Shown: piece after piece, positions 32,980 through 39,973 of the stretch
Layout of the letters: each line of letters starts with the position of its first letter
How positions within the stretch are numbered: the stretch's first letter is position 1
Assembly: GCA_024399545.1 (NCBI GenBank)
Contig: JAKSNS010000026.1
Coordinates: 1-39,973, forward strand
Source: Paludibacteraceae bacterium
GTDB taxonomy: Bacteria > Bacteroidota > Bacteroidia > Bacteroidales > Paludibacteraceae
Length of the DNA: 39,973 nt
Direction: 5' to 3'
The notes under the pieces: generated by a model
What the model saw: the letters and a program-made list of their open reading frames with translations, nothing else
Database searches by the model: none
Told to the model about the DNA's origin: nothing
Program-made: the position numbers and the translations under genes

Positions 32980-33777
32980 TCACTTGAATGATTCAGGGTC
33001 TTTGCCGTTCTCTTTCAGTATTTCATCTATTTTATTTTCAAGGCGGTTTATTTTCTCAATCATCTCGTCATTGTTGTCGCTGACCATTGCGTCAACGAAA
33101 ATGGAGTTTATGAGAGACATGCAAATGATACCGCCTAAGATAAGTATAAAGCAAAAGAAACAGCGTATCAGTACAGCGATACCTGGAGTGTAATTCGCTG
33201 ATACCGTATTTGGTATATCATACCATCCCTCGATGGTGAAAAGACGGAAAATAGTGTAGAGTGACTCGCTTGGCGTGCTGAAAAACTCTGGTGTCGTTTG
33301 CTTAAACAACGAGCAGCAGATAAGCGCAAACATAACCATAATCATAAAGGCGATGATTATGACTGCACTTGAGTCACGTAGGGCTTTCTTGAAATTAGCG
33401 ATTATTGCTGTGAAATTCGGGAAAAAATGTGTTAAACGGAAAAAACGGAAGATGCGGAGGATTCGTAGGCTGAGAATGATTGATGCGTTTGAATAGAACA
33501 CCTCTGGAAAGAAAAGTGCACCCACGCTGGGCAAAGAAATGATGACGAGTGAGCCGTCAAGTCTGTTCCAACCGTTCTTCCAGTACTTGCCAAAGCCATT
33601 GTGACACTGTTTTGCAACCATCTCGAAGATGAAAAAGAAGATTGTCGCATAATCTACAGCCGTGACGATGGGAAGGTCATAGCCATATTCCTCTATAACT
33701 ATAGTGGTGATATTCAGTAATATGGCAACGTTTATAAACTTGTCGTTGAGGAAAATCCTATAGAAAAGTGCTTTCAT
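32980..33777 (-). CDS. Six-helix voltage-gated-type cation channel (BacNav-like ion transporter)
   Basis: A 265-aa membrane protein with the S1-S6 layout of bacterial voltage-gated sodium channels. S4 is ILSLRILRIFRFFRL with Arg at every third position. After S5 comes a pore helix and filter reading FTIEGWYD, comparable with FTLESWAS of NaChBac. S6 ends near residue 228 and a coiled-coil tail follows (MIEKINRLENKIDEILKENG), which in this family drives tetramer assembly. The Glu of the filter suggests a cation pore; Na versus Ca selectivity cannot be told. ATG 33777 is preferred, because an upstream in-frame TTG (33804) lies inside the -7 box. Confidence 0.88.
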   Translation of the reverse strand: MKALFYRIFLNDKFINVAILLNITTIVIEEYGYDLPIVTAVDYATIFFFIFEMVAKQCHNGFGKYWKNGWNRLDGSLVIISLPSVGALFFPEVFYSNASIILSLRILRIFRFFRLTHFFPNFTAIIANFKKALRDSSAVIIIAFMIMVMFALICCSLFKQTTPEFFSTPSESLYTIFRLFTIEGWYDIPNTVSANYTPGIAVLIRCFFCFILILGGIICMSLINSIFVDAMVSDNNDEMIEKINRLENKIDEILKENGKDPESFK

Positions 33778-33801
33778 AAAATATTTCTGTGAAATGATTT
33801 G

Positions 33802-33862
33802 CAAAGATAGAAAATTTTTTTCAGAAAAAGTGCTTTAGAACCAGAAAAAAGTTGTACCTTTG
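33802..33862. promoter_or_regulatory. Overlapping divergent promoters (ion channel / lipoprotein)
   Basis: A minus-strand TATCTTTG -7 box (33809-33802) serves the ion channel gene and a plus-strand TACCTTTG (33855-33862) serves the lipoprotein gene. The boxes are 45 bp apart, so their -33 regions overlap or face each other. Neither has a perfect TTTG -33 box. Confidence 0.65.
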
Positions 33863-33943
33863 CACCCGATTTCGTGAGGAATCAATTAATCACGCAATCA
33901 TTTATTTTTCAAATCAAATAACTAATCATTATTCATTATTACA

Positions 33944-34552
33944 ATGAAAAAGACTCTTTTTGGATTCGTGGTTTTGGCCATCGCCTTCACTTTTGGCACA
34001 ATGATGTCATGCAGTGAGAAAGTTGAAGAGGAAGTTGCTATTGAGGCAACATCTGTTAATGACTCTATCGCAGAAATGGTAGGTGATACCGTTGTTCTCG
34101 AGGGTACAGTTGAGCACATCTGCCAGTGCACTGGTACTAAGATGATGTTCGCAGGTGCTGAGTACAAATGTGTTTGGGACTCTGTTTTCGATCAGGCTCT
34201 CATGGGTCAGGTTGTTCGCGTTAAAGGTGTTGTTTGCGAGAAGCAGACTACTGCCGACGACATCAACGCTATGATCGCTGAGCTTACTGCTAAGATGCAG
34301 GCTGATTCAATCGCTGCTGCCAATGGCGAGGCAAAAGAGTGCTGCGAAGATGGTGAGAAGCACGAAGGCGAACACCACTGCTCCGCTGAGCACGCTGAAG
34401 GTGACTCTGCTTGCTGCCCAATGATGAAACTCCAGGGTATGCTCCAGCAGATTGCTGAGCGCGATTCTCTCGAAGGCAAGGCTTATCTCTCTGAGTACTA
34501 CATCCAGGTTCTTTGCTGCAAGCCAGCTGCTCCTGCTGCTCCTGCCGAGTAA
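33944..34552 (+). CDS. Cys/His-rich OB-fold lipoprotein
   Basis: A 202-aa predicted lipoprotein: MKKTLFGFVV through MMSC (lipid Cys23). Residues 47-100 form an OB-like unit (VVLEGTVEHICQCTGTKMMF and VVRVKGVVCEK), resembling Bacteroidota lipoproteins with an H-x-C/H-x-G-G motif. Residues 133-158 hold a cluster of five Cys and four His (133, 134, 140, 144-146, 150, 157, 158), and 191-192 are another CC pair. The cluster looks like a metal-binding or redox site, which is inference. A short helical part ends EGKAYLSEYYIQVLCC, then a Pro/Ala tail. It is transcribed divergently from the ion channel gene. Confidence 0.75.
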   Translation: MKKTLFGFVVLAIAFTFGTMMSCSEKVEEEVAIEATSVNDSIAEMVGDTVVLEGTVEHICQCTGTKMMFAGAEYKCVWDSVFDQALMGQVVRVKGVVCEKQTTADDINAMIAELTAKMQADSIAAANGEAKECCEDGEKHEGEHHCSAEHAEGDSACCPMMKLQGMLQQIAERDSLEGKAYLSEYYIQVLCCKPAAPAAPAE

Positions 34553-34574
34553 TCAGTAATGCGTTTATAAAATA

Positions 34575-34608
34575 GGGCGTATGGTAATCCATACGCCCTT
34601 CTTTTTCT
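34575..34608 (+). terminator. Terminator after the Cys/His-rich lipoprotein gene
   Basis: GGGCGTATGG (34575-34584) and CCATACGCCC (34589-34598) form a perfect 10-bp stem with loop TAAT, followed by TTCTTTTTCT. It lies between convergent genes and may serve both. Confidence 0.9.
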
Positions 34609-34631
34609 CTCCCCCTAACTCATAGCCCATG

Positions 34632-35903
34632 TCATGAACCACCCTTAAGATATTTGCAACCCTCAAAGGCTGAATCGTCAACCATCACTCCTTCTGGAAT
34701 ATTGATTGTACGGATACTGGAGAAGCGGAACGCCCCTTTGCCGATTGTGCGAACAGAGGACGGAAGAACGATTCCCTCAAGACGCTGGCAGAATGCAAAG
34801 GCGTTTCCTACTATTGTGGTTATTCCTTCAGGGACGGTATAAGTGCCTGTCGTTGATTCTGGAAGTAGTATAAATACGGTTTTTGAGAATAGTGGCGTTG
34901 AAATCTTGGTATGGCTAAACGCCTGTACGCCGACTGAATTTACAGATTGTGGAATTGTTACTTCGTGAAGGTCATTGCACTGGTCGAAGGCGCATTCTCC
35001 TATGTTGGTGAGACCTTCGTTTAGAATCAATTTCTGTAGGGCAATGCAGCAATAGAATGCGTGGTTTTCAATAGATTGGACGACTGTATTTGAGAAGTCT
35101 ATGCGTGACAACCATCTACATTCGTTGAATGCGTATGAGCCAATTACGCTAAGTTTTGGAGGAAGGACAACATAAATGAGTCTCTTGCAACCATCGAATG
35201 TACGAGTTTTTATATCTGTTACGGCTGAAGGGATTATGACAGAATCGAGGCTTGAACATCTCATGAATGCGCATTCGCCTATAGTCGTCACTGAAACTGG
35301 AATATTGATGCGTTTTAACTCCTCGCAGCCAAGAAAAGCACCTGCGGATATGGTTGTTATGCCGTTTGGAATACTGTATGTGCCTTTGAAATCAGTTGGA
35401 AGGAAGGCAAAATGCGTTTTAGTCATCACTGGTGAGGTTATTCCTGTGGCAAGAAAGGCATAATCACCTATTTTTTCGAGTTTCTTAGGCAGCGAGATTT
35501 CCGTCAAGTCGGCGCAACCACAAAAAGCGCCTGCCGTAATCTCGGTGATGGATTTTGGCAACTCATATTTTCCCTTAAATTCAAAAGGCAAGTATGCGAA
35601 AATTGTCTTTGTGAACACTGGCTTTTTGATAGAGGTGTTGAAAAACGCAAAACCACCGATTGAGTTGATGGATTTCGGTAGGTTCATTGCGGTTATTTGG
35701 TATTGATCGTAGAAAGCGGAATCTGCTATTGCGACAACGGGACAAGTGACACCTTGGTAACGTATCGTCGTTGGGATTGTTACTTCGCCTTTGGCGTCTG
35801 GCGAATAGGTGACGGTAGCTTCATTGTTAGCGATGGTGTAGTTGATATTGTCAACGGTAAGCATCGCTGAGACTGTCAGAAGTAATGAAAACAGTAATGT
35901 CAT
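34632..35903 (-). CDS. BspA-type leucine-rich repeat protein
   Basis: A 423-aa exported protein with a signal peptide (MTLLFSLLLTVSAM). From about residue 40 it consists of some fourteen LRR_5-type repeats of 20-25 residues with the pattern I-x-I-G-x-x-A-F-x-x-C-x-x-L-x-x-I-x-I-P (for example LKRINIPVSVTTIGECAFMR). Such proteins in Bacteroidota are surface-exposed adhesins or binding proteins. I see no C-terminal sorting domain. It lies 16 bp downstream of pepC in the same operon. Confidence 0.9.
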   Translation of the reverse strand: MTLLFSLLLTVSAMLTVDNINYTIANNEATVTYSPDAKGEVTIPTTIRYQGVTCPVVAIADSAFYDQYQITAMNLPKSINSIGGFAFFNTSIKKPVFTKTIFAYLPFEFKGKYELPKSITEITAGAFCGCADLTEISLPKKLEKIGDYAFLATGITSPVMTKTHFAFLPTDFKGTYSIPNGITTISAGAFLGCEELKRINIPVSVTTIGECAFMRCSSLDSVIIPSAVTDIKTRTFDGCKRLIYVVLPPKLSVIGSYAFNECRWLSRIDFSNTVVQSIENHAFYCCIALQKLILNEGLTNIGECAFDQCNDLHEVTIPQSVNSVGVQAFSHTKISTPLFSKTVFILLPESTTGTYTVPEGITTIVGNAFAFCQRLEGIVLPSSVRTIGKGAFRFSSIRTINIPEGVMVDDSAFEGCKYLKGGS

Positions 35904-35919
35904 AGTGATATGGATTTAA

Positions 35920-37302
35920 TTATTCTTCAGCTGCGAACATAGGATCCCACGAAGGAAGTTTTATAGGCTTTGTCTTGAGTACTTCAAGCGTGCGTTGAGT
36001 TGCGTACTTGCGGCAAATGACAATACGGAACATATATTCGTTGAACCATTCGTCTGTCATTATTAGGTGTCCTTTATGGCCAGCCGTTGCTCCCCAGGAG
36101 TTCTCGACCATCCATTTCGTCGGTTTGTCGTCTTTCAGGTCAACTGCTACAAGGGTCATTGCGTGTGAAGAACCCGAGGCGCGTGAGGCGATTCTTTGTC
36201 GTTTGTCCATTTGCAGGTTTACCCCCCAAAGGTCTTCATAATTGTAATTTGCCACATCCAAAAGCCCGCGGTCTTTGTCCAAGAATTTGGCGACGTCGCA
36301 CGAGAAATACATAGCGGTGGAATCTTTTATTGAGGCAATGGCCATCTGCTTGATGTCTTCGATAGGCAGGTTGACATAGAGCCAGTTATGACCTTCGTAT
36401 GTGTGGCGGTCACGGTCAATCTCATAGCAGCGGTAATATTCTCGGGTAGGGTCGTTCATTAGCATAATGTAGTCGTTGCAGATTTCCGCTGTGCCGTACT
36501 CTGCCGCAAATTCCATAGGGGTATATGTCTTAGATTCTGATGAGTCGTTACGTTGGTATGTGAATGTTGTTGGCGGTGTGCCGAGGCATAGTGCCAAGAT
36601 GCGGTAAACCTCACAAAGTGTTTGCTCTTTGTATTGGAGAAGTTCCGCCATAGATGCTTTTCGGTCAGCCATGTCGCGGAGGTTGATTCCTGCCATACGT
36701 AGTTTCGTCTTTAGGATGTCGGACATCTGCGAAGTGGCGTTCGCGACTTTTGACTCAGGCATTGCGCACGAAGGAACAAGCCCATATTTGTTTACGAGGT
36801 CTGCAACACCCGTAAATGTACCCCCATCGCCTATAGGATTTGAGAATAGCCATTCAACGGATTGGCAGTCGATTTTTTCCTTGCGTGTGTCAATTACCAT
36901 CTGGAGGAACAGGTTTGACTTTTCAAGTTGGTCGTAGAAAAATATATAAGCTTGCGAGAATTGGAATTCCTTTAGCTCATAACGTGCGATGGCTTTTGAA
37001 CGAAGGACGTTAAGACCGGAAAACAGCCAGCAACGGCCAGAGCGTTTCTGATCGGTAATGCCTTTGTTAGGAACACGATTTGAAAATTTGTCATCGATTT
37101 CTTGGCGGTTTTCCTGATTGACCGAAAGCTGCTTGGTGTCGCATGCTGCTATGGCGTTGCGAACCATTTTGTCCGTTGATGTGTTTTTGAATGAGGCCTT
37201 GATGCGGCTCATCATCTCAGGCGAGATTGAACCGTCATTGGATTGTGCAGTCATCGACAGAGTCACGGCTGCGAGCAAGAGCGTCAGAAACAGTTTTTTC
37301 AT
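35920..37302 (-). CDS. pepC: C1-family aminopeptidase (PepC/bleomycin hydrolase type), exported
   Basis: A 460-aa papain-fold peptidase. ITDQKRSGRCWLFSGLNVLR near residue 80 contains the catalytic Cys, SGSSHAMTLVAVDLKDDKPT near residue 380 the His, and MVENSWGATAGHKGHLIM near residue 401 the Asn. A signal peptide (LFLTLLLAAVTLSMTAQ) precedes it, unlike the cytosolic PepC of Firmicutes, so it should act in the periplasm or outside. The 5' end overlaps the 3' end of the GSCFA gene by 68 bp in another frame. Confidence 0.92.
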   Translation of the reverse strand: MKKLFLTLLLAAVTLSMTAQSNDGSISPEMMSRIKASFKNTSTDKMVRNAIAACDTKQLSVNQENRQEIDDKFSNRVPNKGITDQKRSGRCWLFSGLNVLRSKAIARYELKEFQFSQAYIFFYDQLEKSNLFLQMVIDTRKEKIDCQSVEWLFSNPIGDGGTFTGVADLVNKYGLVPSCAMPESKVANATSQMSDILKTKLRMAGINLRDMADRKASMAELLQYKEQTLCEVYRILALCLGTPPTTFTYQRNDSSESKTYTPMEFAAEYGTAEICNDYIMLMNDPTREYYRCYEIDRDRHTYEGHNWLYVNLPIEDIKQMAIASIKDSTAMYFSCDVAKFLDKDRGLLDVANYNYEDLWGVNLQMDKRQRIASRASGSSHAMTLVAVDLKDDKPTKWMVENSWGATAGHKGHLIMTDEWFNEYMFRIVICRKYATQRTLEVLKTKPIKLPSWDPMFAAEE

Positions 37303-38176
37303 ATTCTTGTAGTTTTGATTTGAAACGTTGGTATTCTTCGGAATCTGGGTGGAGCGGACGATGAGCCTGCATTGTCATCAGTTTCTCAATGGCTTTGTTC
37401 AGCATTATGGTGTTTTGTGTGAAATATGCTTCGGCAAAGCGGTTGAATATAATCTCCTCAGCCAAAGGTGATGGGTGAAGCATGTCATCGGCAAAAAACC
37501 GGTAGTCCCTTAGTTCGTCCAAAAGAATTTCGTAGGCTGGGAAATAGGTGGCGTTGGCGAAAGTCTCGCATAATCGTTCAACGGCGAGCAAAAGGGTGGC
37601 TTTGTTCGTCGAATTGTTGTCTGAAAGATAACGGATTGGCGAGACGGATATTATGAAACGGCTATCTCCGTATCGTTCTATTATTGGCGAGAGTGCGTCA
37701 TAAACCTCGTTGACTGTGAGTCGGCGTTTCATAAAAAGTCCTTGTGGCAGTTTATGGCAGTTGTTCCACACTTTGCCATCCCGTTCATAGACAACAGAGG
37801 AACCTAACGTCAGTATGAAATGGGTGGTTTTTGGAATGAAAGTGGTGGCTACGCTGAAACAGGTGTTTATTTTATCGAGTGTCTCTTTTTGTGAGGCGGA
37901 CGAGAAACTTCCGTGGTGGTCTGGGGAGAAAAATAATCCATTATGTTCAAGTATCTCAGCTTGGGTGTATTTCTTGGACAATGAGAGCCGCACGATGGAG
38001 TTTGCTATGGATACAGGGTTATATGTGATGCCATGGGGGTTGCTCGTGACATTGAAACGGAGTGACGACAAGCGTCTATCCATGCATAAGGCAAAGCATG
38101 ACCCGAACATCATTATATTGGCTGAATGTGTAATGGTCGGAAACTTAGGGATTTTAATTGGTGTGTAAAGTTGCAT
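37235..38176 (-). CDS. GSCFA domain protein
   Basis: A 313-aa protein. FGSCFALCMDRRL near residue 25 is the GSCFA motif, and VSPIRYLSDN near residue 200 and DDMLHPSPLAEEII near residue 255 are the later conserved parts of this SGNH-hydrolase-like family of Bacteroidota and others; the substrate is unknown. The ATG at 38176 starts MQLYTPIKIP as in relatives; an upstream in-frame GTG at 38359 is rejected, because that part overlaps hemW and its promoter. The last 22 codons overlap the signal-peptide region of pepC. A minus-strand -7 box TATCTTTG lies at 38206-38199. Confidence 0.88.
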   Translation of the reverse strand: MQLYTPIKIPKFPTITHSANIMMFGSCFALCMDRRLSSLRFNVTSNPHGITYNPVSIANSIVRLSLSKKYTQAEILEHNGLFFSPDHHGSFSSASQKETLDKINTCFSVATTFIPKTTHFILTLGSSVVYERDGKVWNNCHKLPQGLFMKRRLTVNEVYDALSPIIERYGDSRFIISVSPIRYLSDNNSTNKATLLLAVERLCETFANATYFPAYEILLDELRDYRFFADDMLHPSPLAEEIIFNRFAEAYFTQNTIMLNKAIEKLMTMQAHRPLHPDSEEYQRFKSKLQEYEKTVSDALARSRDSVDDCTIQ

Positions 38177-38198
38177 TGCGGTCTTATGTAATTTGTGG

Positions 38199-38259
38199 CA
38201 AAGATAATAAAATAAAATGACATAGAGATGTTTTTTTTGAAAAAATATTCGTACCTTTG
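38199..38259. promoter_or_regulatory. Divergent -7 boxes between the GSCFA gene and hemW
   Basis: A minus-strand TATCTTTG (38206-38199) precedes the GSCFA gene and a plus-strand TACCTTTG (38252-38259) precedes hemW by 59 bp. Neither has a good TTTG at the expected -33 position. Confidence 0.6.
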
Positions 38260-38317
38260 CATTTGCTATTAAGGTCAATATATAAATTTGCCCTATGCTA
38301 TTCTCAGATAAAAGGAT

Positions 38318-39412
38318 ATGAAACAGATGATATACATACATGTGCCTTTTTGTCGGCACAAATGTTCGTATTGCGATTTCGTAAGCGGCACAAATATAGG
38401 CTTGAAAGATAGATACCTTTCCGCTGTCGAGACAGAGATGGACCTTCGCATGTGTGCTGGTGAGGTTGAAACCTTGTATTTTGGTGGGGGAACACCCAGT
38501 ATGCTGGATGTTGCCGACATAGTTAAGTTGAGGAAAATGGTCGAGGCAAGATTTGATGTTAGCGGTTTGGTGGAGTGGACTGTTGAGTGCAACCCAGAGG
38601 ATATGAGCGAGGAGTTTCTTTGTGGTTTGCTTGCGGCTGGGGTAACCCGATTAAGCGTTGGTGTTCAGAGCCTTGATGATGAGGAGTTGCGATGGATGGA
38701 GAGACGGCATAATGGCGAAGATGCGTTGAAGGCTGTCCTTAGGGCGCAAAATCTGGGGTTTGATAATATATCATGTGATGTGATTTTCGGTGTTCCTGGC
38801 AATGGCTTGGATAAAACCCTTGATGGAATTCTGGCTTTGGGTGTTCAACATATTTCAGCGTATTCGCTTATGATGGAGGAGGGAAGTAAGATTACTAAAA
38901 AAAAGATTAATGGTGTCTGCGAAGAGGTTTCTAATCAAATGTATAGGAAGATTGTGGAGAGATTGCGCAATGAGAATTTCATTCATTACGAAATCTCGAA
39001 TTGGGCATTGGATGGTTTTGTGTCAAGGCATAATAGTGGGTATTGGAATGGTAATGCATATTTGGGTTTTGGACCAGCTGCACATTCGTTTGATGGTTCA
39101 ACCGAAAGGCGTTGGAATATTGGTAATACGTTGAAATACTGCTCAATGGTTGAGAAAAATGAGCTGTTTTGGGAGTCTGAGACGCTGTCCGAAAGCGATA
39201 GATTTAACGAGATGGTAATGTTGGGGTTGAGAAAACGTGAAGGTATTGACTTAATTATGATGGAGGAATTGTTTGGTTCCGAAAGACGTGATAAGTTTGT
39301 ACGATCCATGAAGAAGTTTGAACGGTTTGTCACGTTAGACAATCGCCGTTGTGCGTTGACCGAAGATGGTGTTTTTGTTTCGGATATGATAATGACTGAA
39401 GGCTTCATATAA
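38318..39412 (+). CDS. hemW: Radical SAM heme-chaperone-like protein HemW
   Basis: A 364-aa radical SAM protein. MIYIHVPFCRHKCSYCDF carries the [4Fe-4S] ligands Cys12, Cys16 and Cys19 (CxxxCxxC), and LYFGGGTPSML near residue 53, NPEDM near residue 92 and RLSVGVQSLDDEELRWMER near residue 112 are standard. The C-terminal HemN domain follows (EISNWALDGFVSRHNSGYWN and FGPAAHSF near residue 255). HemW proteins, once called anaerobic coproporphyrinogen oxidases, act in heme delivery rather than oxidation; that applies to this branch by similarity. It is transcribed alone. Confidence 0.92.
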   Translation: MKQMIYIHVPFCRHKCSYCDFVSGTNIGLKDRYLSAVETEMDLRMCAGEVETLYFGGGTPSMLDVADIVKLRKMVEARFDVSGLVEWTVECNPEDMSEEFLCGLLAAGVTRLSVGVQSLDDEELRWMERRHNGEDALKAVLRAQNLGFDNISCDVIFGVPGNGLDKTLDGILALGVQHISAYSLMMEEGSKITKKKINGVCEEVSNQMYRKIVERLRNENFIHYEISNWALDGFVSRHNSGYWNGNAYLGFGPAAHSFDGSTERRWNIGNTLKYCSMVEKNELFWESETLSESDRFNEMVMLGLRKREGIDLIMMEELFGSERRDKFVRSMKKFERFVTLDNRRCALTEDGVFVSDMIMTEGFI

Positions 39413-39815
39413 ACATTAGTCTCTATAACGTTTCGTGTGGATAGCGTTATCACTACATACAATTACTGAAAAATCGTGCAAACGAAAGCAGAAATGAATC
39501 TTGCTTCAGTTATGCTGTGGGCAGCCGATTTTTATAATGAGCGGCAGAATCCAAGGCAGGGCGTAAGCTAAGCCATCCCGTTAATGCAATCTCCTAGAAT
39601 TTCTAAAACATATAGAAAAGAGCAGCGTTCTATGAGAACTAGGACTCTATAACTATTCATTAGTATTGATTCACTATTGTTGATTCAAATCCCATCACAC
39701 TACACCTCTCTGCAACTAATCCTGCGCAGTTGTCCTGAATGACCTCTACTGTGCCTTATATATCGCAACACGTCGCAAATCGTCAGAATCGCAAAATATG
39801 AGCCGCACTTGTTCC
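39413..39815. other. Intergenic stretch after hemW, no gene seen
   Basis: About 400 bp with no supported gene. ATAACG (39425-39430) and CGTTAT (39445-39450) form a small hairpin 12 bp after the hemW stop that could act as a weak terminator. A 30-codon open frame near 39480-39570 (reading MNLASVMLWAADFYNERQNP in part) is too short to assign and may be a gene remnant. Confidence 0.5.
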
Positions 39816-39956
39816 GATTTCAATAATTTCACCTAAAATCTTGAGGGTAAAAAATTATGACACCACATTCATATATTCTATATAAATATACTATCTCTTT
39901 TTTTTTGAGGGTAGGGGGGCAAGTTTTTAGGTGAAATTATTGAAATTATTGAAATC
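39816..39956. repeat. Inverted-repeat element with TTTCAATAA units and AT-rich core (copy 2)
   Basis: The left arm begins GATTTCAATAATTTCACC (39816) and the right arm ends with its reverse complement at 39956; the left arm has one 9-bp unit fewer than the right. The core of about 80 bp includes a TATATAAATATACTATCTC tract closely related to the core of the element at 9831-10022 (TATATAAATATATACTTTTT). G-rich runs (GAGGGTA, GGGGGGC) lie just inside both arms. Confidence 0.85.
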
Positions 39957-39973
39957 GTCAAAATGTTGCCGCA

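Noticed and set aside
39480-39570. Short open frame or possible small RNA after hemW
   Set aside because: Too short to assign; I compared the region by eye with RNase P, tmRNA, SRP and common riboswitch cores and saw no match.

Overview
The window is chromosomal DNA from a member of the Bacteroidota, most likely order Bacteroidales; I cannot fix the genus. The evidence is: repeated promoters of the Bacteroidota type (TTTG-like -33 box, 19-20 bp spacer, TAnnTTTG -7 box) before rpsP, rpsF, tRNA-His, mlaE, an AlkD-like gene and others; mostly weak Shine-Dalgarno sequences; an S16 protein with a long Ala/Glu/Lys tail; an exbB-membrane protein-exbD-exbD cluster; and lineage-typical families (GSCFA, DUF4296, BspA-type LRR, HU-CCDC81/SPOR protein, AmgK-RapZ fusion). 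Most of the window is ordinary housekeeping sequence in compact operons with ATGA or TAATG overlaps.

Layout. 1-5431: rpsP with its terminator, then five tightly overlapping genes for surface polysaccharide (an EpsG/Wzy-like polymerase and four glycosyltransferases). 5432-6431: a REP/RAYT locus, with a frameshifted Y1 transposase-like gene, palindromic REP elements before, inside and after it, and a 49-bp-period REP array. 6432-9121: a WbqC-family gene, ilvE and gap. 9145-10997: accessory patch with a degenerate amidase-like gene, an AT-rich inverted-repeat element and a truncated AAA ATPase. 11085-16204 (minus strand): mlaE-mlaF-dksA/traR-lspA-DUF4296-small ORF-proS. 16323-18859 (minus): tRNA-Ser, exbB, a membrane protein and two exbD genes. 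19047-26295 (minus): pssA-pyrH-TerB/DnaJ protein-ctpA-thioredoxin lipoprotein-AmgK/RapZ fusion-MurU-like gene-tatD. 26533-27809 (minus): AlkD-like and HU/SPOR genes. 27999-28075: tRNA-His, followed by a gene-poor stretch with another REP and an unrecognised gene. 29186-31604 (minus): divIC and an outer-membrane beta-barrel gene. 31835-32910: rpsF-rpsR-rplI. 32980-34552: divergent ion channel and Cys/His-rich lipoprotein. 34632-38176 (minus): GSCFA-pepC-BspA-type LRR. 38318-39412: hemW. 39413-39973: no gene; a second AT-rich inverted-repeat element at the end.

I found no wholly new multi-gene system. The most interesting material is (i) a Bacteroidota REP/RAYT family whose palindrome lies within the RAYT reading frame itself, in an adjacent tandem array and at two distant sites; (ii) a second, unrelated dispersed repeat made of TTTCAATAA units in inverted pairs around an AT-rich core; (iii) a kinase-RapZ fusion next to a MurU-like nucleotidyltransferase, suggesting amino-sugar recycling linked to sensing; and (iv) several decayed or odd genes (amidase-like protein without two expected zinc ligands, ATPase fragment abutting a promoter-like sequence, Cys/His-rich OB-fold lipoprotein).
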